NCBI RefSeq assembly: GCF_943734655.1
Contig: NC_071353.1
Coordinates: 76,020,121 to 76,084,120, forward strand
From: Sabethes cyaneus
Lineage: Eukaryota > Arthropoda > Insecta > Diptera > Culicidae
Reading direction: 5' to 3'
Length of the DNA stretch: 64,000 bases
Within the stretch, counting starts at the first letter, position 1; every line of letters begins with the position of its first letter. Positions 56,850-64,000 of the stretch are shown piece after piece. Made by a program: the position numbers and the translations under genes. Below the pieces are notes generated by a model. That model saw only the letters and a program-made list of their open reading frames with translations, was not told the origin of the DNA and did not search any database.

Positions 56850-57603
56850 TTATGAATTCACGGAAATAGATTCCCATTTGCCAGCTCGAGGGCTGCATCG
56901 CCTTTTCTTTATAAGCAAAATCAATTCCCACCTTGAATGATACGTATGTCATTTGACTTAAATCCGCTCCTTTACGAACTAATTTAACGACTTCGACCGG
57001 ACCCTCTAGTTCTAGATTCTGCTGTACTAGTTTAGAAATCTCTTCCACAGTGGCTTGTGGTCAGAATCTAGACAGAAACAACCAGAATTTATTGGCACGA
57101 GGGGTAACCGGTACGATCGGAATGGAAGAGTCGCGCGCTGGCTCTTTAATCCCACAAAGCATTTGAGCAGTAATTGTTTCCTCTTGCGGAGGATCTAGAA
57201 GAATGCGCGGACGCTTCGATGCTCTTCCGTCTGAACCAGGAATTGGTTTGGGAGTTGAAGGCGTTAAGGGAATTTTTCTTGTGATTCGATTGATCATATT
57301 CGCGTTTTTCTTAATTTCATCCCTTAATTCCTCGAACATTTTACTTTGCTGGTCCAGTACCATATCAAGTGTGTTATTAGCATTGCTTAGAGCTCCACGA
57401 AAAGTTGCATTGCTCATAAGTTTTCTGCAAGCTTGACACATCCAAAAAATTGCATCACTAGATTTTACCTCTGCCCATAGGACAGGATTAAGCCTGGAGC
57501 ATTCAACATGAAATGTTGATCGACAGAAACCTTGACAAATAACCGTGTCAGCCTCCGAATGAATACAATTGGCACAGGCATTACAAAGATGATCCATTTT
57601 CAA
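56758..57603 (-). pseudogene. LINE ORF1 with PHD-type zinc finger, one internal stop
   Basis: Residues 6-60 show a Cys/His finger of PHD type: 'CNACANC', 'CQGFCRSTFHVEC' and 'WMCQAC'. ORF1 proteins of CR1-group elements often carry such fingers. A coiled coil follows (about 75-110; 'DQQSKMFEELRDEIKKN'), then a basic stretch with 'KRPRILLDPP'. A TGA at 57061-57063 follows 'LFLSRF'; the same frame then continues to 56758 with a C-terminal domain ('TVEEISKLVQ', 'SFKVGID'). Without the stop the protein would be about 281 residues. Confidence 0.82.
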
Positions 57604-57801
57604 TACCGATTTTTTTTTTCACCCACAATCACGTTACGAATAAATCTTTAATACTTAAAAGCGTAATGTTTATCAAAGAAAACTTTAAGCACTATCAAGC
57701 AATATTATAAGCAGTATTTCAACGAAAAAATTAGCAAAAATTGCAGCTCATTTCACTATACGTATCTATTTGTAAACAAACATTTGACAACTTCAAAATT
57801 A

Positions 57802-58490
57802 CTGTGAAATTAGTAACATCAAATTAATAAACACTATACCATATTGGCCGCAGCAAAATGGGGAAGTAGAGCGACAAAATCGATCAATTTTAAAGAGATT
57901 GCGTATTAGTCAGGCCATGCATACTGATTGGGTAAGCGAGTTAAATAAATATTTATTGATGTACCGTTCTTCTCCACATTCAACAACTGGAAAAACACCA
58001 TCGGAATTGCTTTTTGGATATAACATACGCGATCGTATCCCAACTATCAATCAACCGAGAGAAGTCGATGAAACCGTAGCAGATACAGATAAAAAAAACA
58101 AGGAAAACGCAGTATACGTAGTATACGTATACGCAGACCATCGGCGGAACGCTAGGAATAATCCAATTACTGTTGGAGACAGAGTTCTTTTAAGAAATAA
58201 CATAAAAGTAAACAAATTAACACCAAATTTCGACCCAAAAAAAAGTTATTGAGAGAAAAGAAGGAGAAGCAGTAGTTGTATCTGAAGAGTCAGGAGCAAA
58301 ATATCGCAGACATGTCACCCATTTGCAGCGGATTGGGAATGAAGTAGACATGCTCAACAACAGCAATACTCAATCAGAAAGGTGCAAAATTGGGAAAGAA
58401 GCTGAATTAGAAAAGGATGCAGCTGAATACGAACCTAAACCCAAGAGATCAACTAAACAACCTGAGTATTTGAAAGATTATATATAAATT
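57802..58490 (+). pseudogene. gypsy 2 integrase, C-terminal part
   Basis: The integrase continues after the LINE through 'TIPYWPQ' and 'NGEVERQNRS', giving the third catalytic residue (Glu, about 57868). The C-terminal core follows ('YRSSPHSTTGKTPSELLFGYNIRDR', 'VGDRVLLR'). An A8 run at 58237-58244 shifts the frame, ending the open part at 58252. The next frame ('VVVSEESGAKYRRHVTHLQRI') runs to a stop near 58487 and closes pol. An A-rich purine tract (58500-58569) precedes the 3' LTR. No env gene is present. Confidence 0.9.
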
Positions 58491-58569
58491 AATAAATAGA
58501 TAAAACATTAAATAAAATACATAAAATAAAAAAAAATAAAATAAAAAAAAATAAAAAAACGAAAGTAAA

Positions 58570-58719
58570 TGTAGTATCGTAGAATAACTATGTTGTTGAT
58601 CTAGTTAGCATAGACTCCGGATAATAAAAGAAAGTATTATTCCGGTTGAGACGAGCGTCAAGTACGGAAGTTATTTGTGTGCTTCTCTACAAGTAATAGG
58701 TACGTTTCTCTACAGTACA
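58570..58719 (+). repeat. 3' LTR of gypsy 2
   Basis: 150 bp; the only difference I see from the 5' LTR is AAGTAATAGG for AAGTAACAGG. Followed by TSD ATTAT. Confidence 0.96.
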
Positions 58720-58727
58720 ATTATGCC

Positions 58728-58892
58728 AACTCAAAAAAATCGGCAGGTCAAGTTTTCATGAAAACATTGGTAATTCTCAGCCATCACACTTTTCATGTAA
58801 CATTCACGTGAATTATTGGTAACTCGCACTCATACTAACCAGTTTACGTGCGATCCCGATAAATTTTATCAACTTTCCCTTATCACTAGTAG
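58728..58892 (+). repeat. Dispersed repeat family C, uninterrupted copy
   Basis: Runs from 'CAAAAAAATCGGCAGGTCAAG' through 'CATGTAACATTCACGTGAATT' and 'TCGCACTCATACTAACCAGT' to 'TTTATCAACTTTCC'. The same order is found at 62018-62640, where it is split by a foldback insert, so this copy is the empty-site reference. Confidence 0.8.
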
Positions 58893-59644
58893 GGTATGTT
58901 GCTACATCGTCGTAATTGCCTATTCCCGTCTTATCCAACACAAATCATTTAAAATATCAGCATTTTTATGACACACAATGCAAAATGAGCTATTCCCTAA
59001 TATTTTTCAGTTAGTTGTCTATCATACGCGATCAATCAAAGTGAGCTGCGATTTATTTAAATGCCATTTTTCATTAAAGAATTCCTAGCAGCCAAATTTC
59101 CTACGTTTTTTCGTGCGACGAAGAAGACACTGTCGGCTAATCGTTTTAATTTCCGTCATTCATAAATTAAAATAACTCACGCAAGGCATTGTCGTTATTC
59201 TACAGCCAGGAAAACTTGCCTGACCTGCAGAAATTTTGTAGAATAACACTTGTCATGCCGTCCTACACAAATACATGCACGTTAGCTTCGTAAACATTGT
59301 TGTGATTTTAAGTTCGGACGATGAAAAATTTTGATGGACGGATTTTAAAACGGTATGACGAATTTCAGAAATAAAGTCAGTTGCGTAATTTTAATAATAT
59401 GCTTTAATAGTCGCTTTTCAGTGATTTCAAAGTTCACGGATCGGAAGGTAAGTGTGCTTTAATCAAATCAGCACAAGAACTTTTGGAGTGTTCATTAAAT
59501 CCATCCAACAAATGATGAAAATTAGAATGACTTTACTTATTACGACGGGAATTAGAAAAAATCCCTACATGAACTTTATTTTATTTTAAGTTGCTGTACA
59601 GAAGTTTACATGACTTTTCACGTGGATGCGACGTGTCGATTTTG
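58893..59644. other. Unrecognised AT-rich DNA
   Basis: No ORF above background, no tRNA-like fold and no repeat in the window that I can pair with it. Confidence 0.4.
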
Positions 59645-60370
59645 ACGTAGGACTACGTCTTTGTTCACTATACTGGGACTGGGTAGCACTTTGTGAAAAC
59701 GAAAATAGAAGTGTAACGTTTGAATGAAAGATTTCAAATGCTAATAACTACTAAACTACTGAACGAAACTGAACAATTTATATGTCGTTGGATAGATAAA
59801 ATGACCAGCAATTTTATAGGGGGTAAGAGAGCAATTTTAAGGAGGGCATAAGAGGGGGGGCTCCCATACAAATAATATACAAATTTTCTCATAACTCGAA
59901 AACTAATCAAGCAAAAGGAACCAAATTTGCTATGTGGGGGTTTTTGGAGGTAAGAATTTTTTCTACGGTGTACTGACACCCCTTCCACTTCTAAGAGGGG
60001 GGACTTCTCCTCTTGAGTGAATTGAGACCCCTCCCCTCTTTAATAAGGGGGGCTCTTATACAAATAATATTCAAATTTCCTCATTCGAAAACTAATCGAG
60101 CAAAAGAAACCAAATTTGGCATGTGGGGGTTCTTGGAGGTAAGCATTTTTTATAATGAATTAGGACCTTTGCCTTTTTTATGAAGGGGGGATCCCATACA
60201 AATGAAATACAAATTTTCTCACAACTCTAGATCTAATCAAGCAATTGAAACCAAATTTGGCATGTGGGGTTTTTTTTGGAGGCATGAATTTATTTTATGA
60301 TGGTTTGAGACCTCTCACCCCTGTGGTAAGAAGATAAGGACTCTCGTACAAATAAAATTTTTAAAATTTT
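59645..60370 (+). repeat. Dispersed repeat family A, copy 3
   Basis: Begins GACGTAGGACTACGTC at 59645 and 'GGTAGCACTTTGTGAAAACG', then three or four units of about 165 bp with 'TCCCATACAAATAATATAC', 'CATAACTCGAAAACTAATC' and 'TTTGGCATGTGGGGGTT'. It is the plus-strand counterpart of copy 1 (440-1010) and the longest copy in the window. Confidence 0.8.
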
Positions 60371-62017
60371 TGCGTATGTGCTATATTTTCTGCTATGTAA
60401 CAAGCGGTAAGAAGATGTGAAAGTAAACTAGTGAAACCTTCTCGTAGCAAAAAAACAGTAAAACGACGCCGCTAACCTGCCTGTTGCCATTCATGTCAAA
60501 AGAGAAGCCCATTCGATTGGTACGTCATATTTGCGATGAACGTGCTTTGGCTTTAATGTTATTTGTAACCAATGGCCCTTTTAAAGTCCACAAGCGTTAA
60601 AGTAAGATTATTGAAACATGTCAAGCTACGCATAATCATATTTAATACAATAATCTGTCGGCTGGTCATTCATTACTATTTCAACCTTTATGATGCACTC
60701 AAGTGATTTTTAAAAGAAATGTCTATGTCTAGATGGTTGCAGGCGTTGTACTTATGAATGCCCGTTCACGTATTTTCAAAGCCACCATTGCATTCAATGA
60801 AGAATTTAATCTAAATATTTCGCTCTTCTTTTTTAAACTTTCACTTAAACAATGGCACTCACAGATTCTTATAAACCTACATATGCCAGAAATGCAGTTA
60901 ACATTAGTCCTTGATCTAATGATCTGACATAGTCCTACGTCACCCTTTCGTACAACCCGTAGGGCTGTAGTTTTTTAGAGTGATCGATGATGACTAAACT
61001 ACCAACAACTTTACTGCCGCTGGAAGTATATCTGTCCCATGTTACAAAACACGAAAATAAGAAAAATCAGAAAGGTTGTATTCCAGACACAACCGCGTAG
61101 CTGGCGTAGAACTACGTTAGGCGGGTTTTTGCGAAGAAATCTTGACTTGTCTTTCACACCATATTGACATATGTGTGGCGTAAAATAGCGTTAATTAAAT
61201 AATAGTGCTAAATAATTGTGTCGTATTTTTGGTATGTATTTTGTGTAATTTGTGATGCCCAAAATAAATATTTTTACCAGTGCCAGAATCGGAGTACAAC
61301 CTGAAACTGTTGATTGGGTTACGACTGCATTTCAGCTGATTCGATAATTGGGCCGGCTGACAGTTGTTTGAAATTTTTAAACTCAAAAGTTCAATAGAAT
61401 TCAACATTCACGTTGGAGCATGAAGTAATTTGCGGTTTCGTCACTAACAAGAATGACATTAGCTGCGGATCGGTTATGCTGGAGTGAGAGGGGAGCGAAG
61501 AGTGGAGGAGAAGATCCGGGAGTTTGATATTTGATGTTTTTGATATTATTCCTACTGCAAACAGCCTCAGCGAAGGCCCCAGCTTATGTTAAAAGATCTT
61601 TATATGTATATCAAACACTATTCATATTGTATAAGTATTTTGATGATATCAAAAAATTGTTATGTTAAAATGGCTTGACTGTGCTACAGGTTGAGAAATC
61701 CAGATTTTTGCAAGTTGATAATTTTTCAGATCGTTTTATTCATTTTAATGATTGAAGGCTACTAAGTTAAAGTTGTTTGCAAAATGTTTTGTACGTTACT
61801 GTCTTATATTGAGTTGACGATCAAATAAACATTAGCAGTGCTAATTAAGGTTCAAACACGCGTCATCATAAAAGTTTGTTGTTATTATTTTTGCTTTCAA
61901 AAGAATCAGTACTTTTTTGTTGTATTTGTGAAAGCTGGTAATAGCTGGTGTGAGGTTTGCACAACCAAATTTCAGGTTTGAAAATGACGCGCGACCAGGC
62001 ATGCTCTCTACACCCAA
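60371..62017. other. Unrecognised AT-rich DNA
   Basis: Words of the type TAGTCCTACGTCA (60931) and GTAGAACTACGT (61106) echo the terminal motif of repeat family A. Frames at 60733-60927 and 61195-61407 show no family features. Nothing else is recognised. Confidence 0.4.
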
Positions 62018-62640
62018 AAAAATCGTCACGTCCAGTTTACGTGAGCACATAGGTAATTCTCATCCACCGCATTTTGCATGTAACATTTACGTGAATTCAA
62101 CCGCTTAGTTGGTTTCGAGGATGTCCTAACTAGCCAGTCGTTGTATTTTCGAATCTCAGCTAGGCGAAAAGCCTTGGACTCAAACGTGTTTTCTAAGACT
62201 TGACCCTTATTTATCGACGGACTTCACAGCCAGCTATTAGAGTACAAGACAATTACGGGGCTAGTGCAACAATCCTACTGACTCTATCTAGCAGCACCTC
62301 CTTGACGAGATTCGAAGATACGACAACTGGTTTGTTAAACCGACATCATACATCGAAACTAAGCGGTTGGATTTACGTGGATATTAGATGCAAAGCTAGG
62401 CGGTGCTGATAGATAGAGTCAGTAGGATTGTTACACTAGCCCCGTAAATGTTCTGTGCATCAATAGCAGGCTGTGAAGCCTGTCGATAAAAAAGGGTTAA
62501 GCCCTAGAAGGACGGTTAAGCCCAAGGATTCGCTTTTTTCACTTGAATTATTGGTAGCTTGCACTCATACTAACCAGTGTACGTGCGATCCCGGTAAATT
62601 TTATCAACTTTCCTCACATCGCTTTCGTAAAGCTTATTTC
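62018..62640 (+). repeat. Dispersed repeat family C, copy split by an insert
   Basis: Left part 62018-62097 and right part 62541-62640 match 58728-58892 in order. The insert 62098-62540 lies between ACGTGAATT (62089-62097) and ACTTGAATT (62541-62549), 8 of 9 alike. Confidence 0.8.
62098..62540 (+). mobile_element. SINE-like insert containing a ~140-bp-arm foldback
   Basis: The first 65 bp look tRNA-derived: A-box-like 'TTAGTTGGTTTCGAGGA' (about 62105) and B-box-like 'TTTTCGAATCTC' (about 62147). The rest folds back: 62163-62300 pairs with 62402-62538, including ACGGGGCTAGTGCAACAATC with its inverted copy ending at about 62447. The flanking 9-bp repeat and the uninterrupted family C copy at 58728 show that it is an insertion. 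No ORF. Confidence 0.75.
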
Positions 62641-64000
62641 ATAATTTCTTTACAATGATCATCTCTGCCGGTTATCGGACAATTCAATTCCCGGATCCGC
62701 TTGCTTGAGGCGTTTATGTACCTCTCGTAGTAAAGCCTTAGCCTTAGCTTTCCGCCTAGGCTATACCGCTTCGTCAAAATTTCAAAAACGTCAATTGAAA
62801 ATTATTCAACAGCCTCATACAAAAGCATCGCAACATTGAAACGAGAGCGATGGCAACTCGTACCATTTTTCTGAAGACGTTTGCTATTGAAAGTACCTTG
62901 AAAAAGCTAATTAGATTTACTATGATTCTTGAATAAGCAACATGTTTTCAGACAATTTTACAACCTTTCATGGTAATGTCTAGAAATTTTTACTACGAAT
63001 CTGTTATTTTTGTTATACATTGGAATAATGCCGAAAGTAACGTATAATTTTGACTAAACAACACTATATAGCTAAACAGAAATCTTATTAGCCAATATTT
63101 ACTGGTGCGGCCTTTCATTTTTACGTTCTAATATAGTATACCTTACCATGAAATTTCTTTCTGTGTAGCTTACTCTTGCGAGAAAACCCTGAGAGAGAGT
63201 TGCGAAGACGGGCCTCTTTTTCTCATGCTTTCCCAAGCAACCAAAAGTTCGAATAATACTTGACACGCGAACTCGAAAGTTCATAATTAGTTCAGATTCA
63301 GTTCCGTAGAACTTTCTTGCTGATTAGTAGTGTATATCAAGTATACGTGGAACTAAATGCTTTAAGAAATGCAGCGAGTACTTCATAGATACTTTAAAGC
63401 TACTAGGATGCTACATGAAGTTCTGAAGTAACTTTAGTTGCTAACAAGTTCTGCGTGCTGCTTTTTTGTTTATATTTCTGGTGATCAAACCAGCAGAACC
63501 TGCAACTATTGGAGATTAATTATTTTTATTTCACTTGAATAAATTTAATCCTCGCACATTTCTAATTACAAATATAAATTAGAATGTAATACTCTTCATT
63601 ATTGTGTTTGTGTTGTGTAGCATATGCTGTCGGTATCTCACTACTATAGTTAATTGCATGGTTCCAAACTTTATGTTCTATAATTAACTCGCGCTGCATA
63701 AAGCTGCTGCAAGTTCTAAAACGAACTTTTACTTAACAACTCATTGGCAAAATTCACATCGCTTGTATGCGACAAAGGTGACGCAGTGGATCGGTATAGG
63801 TTTACAACGCGGAACACCCGGGTTCAAACCCAACAGCAGGCAAATGCAACGAATATAGAAGTTAGGTAGAAGTATAAAAATAGAACATAGAAGTGCTGCT
63901 AAATTTGTTTTTTCTTAGTTTTTGACAGTTTATTTCGAAGCTGCTTAGCGTTCTATGCAGTGAACCCAAGACAGCTTGAAAGTTCGGTTAATTACTTAAA
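62641..64000. other. Unrecognised AT-rich DNA
   Basis: I see no ORF with family features and no complete element, apart from the tRNA-like piece at 63775-63845. The frame at 63099-63284 (-) is short and without motifs. Confidence 0.4.
63775..63845 (+). repeat. tRNA-like SINE head
   Basis: An A-box-like 'GCAGTGGATCGGTATAGG' at 63784 and a B-box-like 'GGGTTCAAACCC' at 63830 are about 45 bp apart, as in a tRNA-derived pol III promoter. The acceptor stem does not pair, so it is not called as a tRNA gene. No tail is evident. Confidence 0.5.

Larger units (their letters stand above)
53526..57791 (-). mobile_element. CR1/Jockey-group LINE inserted in gypsy 2 integrase
   Basis: The TSD is TTCAAAATTA (53516-53525 and 57792-57801), which leaves the integrase codons intact on both sides. 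Minus-strand order: 5' leader (57791-57604), ORF1 with a PHD-type finger, ORF2 overlapping the end of ORF1, and a 3' end in which AATAAGTTGAATTAA is present twice (plus strand 53526-53557). Short repeated 3' ends are usual for the CR1/L2 group. RNase H is absent. The element is complete but has one stop in ORF1 and one frameshift in ORF2. Confidence 0.92.
42630..58719 (+). mobile_element. Ty3/gypsy LTR retrotransposon 2 with nested BEL, SINE and LINE
   Basis: LTRs of 150 bp (42630-42779 and 58570-58719) start TGTAGTATCG and end CAGTACA and differ at one base. The target duplication is ATTAT (42625-42629 and 58720-58724). Internal order: primer site, leader, gag, CCHC knuckles, protease, RT, RNase H, integrase. 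Four foreign segments interrupt it: BEL/Pao in gag (43478-49717), an intron-like insert in RT (51208-51381), a SINE between RNase H and integrase (52604-53090) and a LINE in integrase (53526-57791). Without them the element would be about 5 kb, a normal length. The coding frame also has several small breaks. Confidence 0.95.

Overview
The window is a gene-free block of transposable elements from an insect nuclear genome, most likely a culicine mosquito (Aedes-type). The evidence is an RTE-clade LINE resembling Aedes JAM1, long tRNA-headed SINEs, Ty3/gypsy and BEL/Pao LTR elements, CR1/Jockey-group LINEs, pogo/Tc1-mariner and hAT-like DNA elements, and AT-rich repeats with (AC)n and (CATA)n tracts. 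I recognise no host protein gene, no functional tRNA or rRNA gene and no CRISPR array. Species and family names are recognition from memory, not database results.

Layout. 0.4-1.0 kb: dispersed repeat family A (again at 40.3 and 59.6 kb). 1.4-5.7 kb: badly decayed I-clade LINE on +. 5.76-8.42 kb: 5'-truncated LINE on - with one intact 863-codon ORF. 8.8-19.1 kb: an inverted-repeat element holding a 1.4-kb foldback element with TA duplications and a Ty3/gypsy element (10650-18946, TSD TGTGG), which itself holds a pogo-like transposon. 19281-39961: the two ends of a hAT-like element (8-bp TSD, 7/8 matching), now filled with two opposed RTE copies, an LTR element of which only a 5' LTR fragment, leader and 3' LTR are clear (23073-39455), two copies of repeat family B, a SINE, a nearly intact LINE (26835-31436) and a pogo-like MITE. 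40.64-42.20 kb: a near-perfect 1.56-kb palindrome of SINE copies with an 11-bp TSD. 42.3-42.6 kb: Tc1 transposase remnant on -.

42630-58719 is a nest dated by its own duplications. A Ty3/gypsy element (150-bp LTRs, one difference, TSD ATTAT) received a BEL/Pao element in gag (43478-49717, TSD GTTAC), a SINE in the pol linker (TSD ACCAGAAACTTT), a CR1/Jockey-group LINE in integrase (TSD TTCAAAATTA) and a 174-bp intron-like insert in RT. The BEL 5' LTR later received a 196-bp hairpin insert. 58.7-64 kb holds copies of repeat families A and C, one split by a SINE-like foldback insert, and otherwise unrecognised AT-rich DNA.

The most interesting items are: the BEL copy, with about 99.6 % identical LTRs and a long open frame but changed RT catalytic residues and an in-frame loss of RNase H and the integrase core; the 174-bp segment flanked by AGGTGG that looks like a newly gained spliceosomal intron; the SINE palindrome; and the small hairpin inserts.
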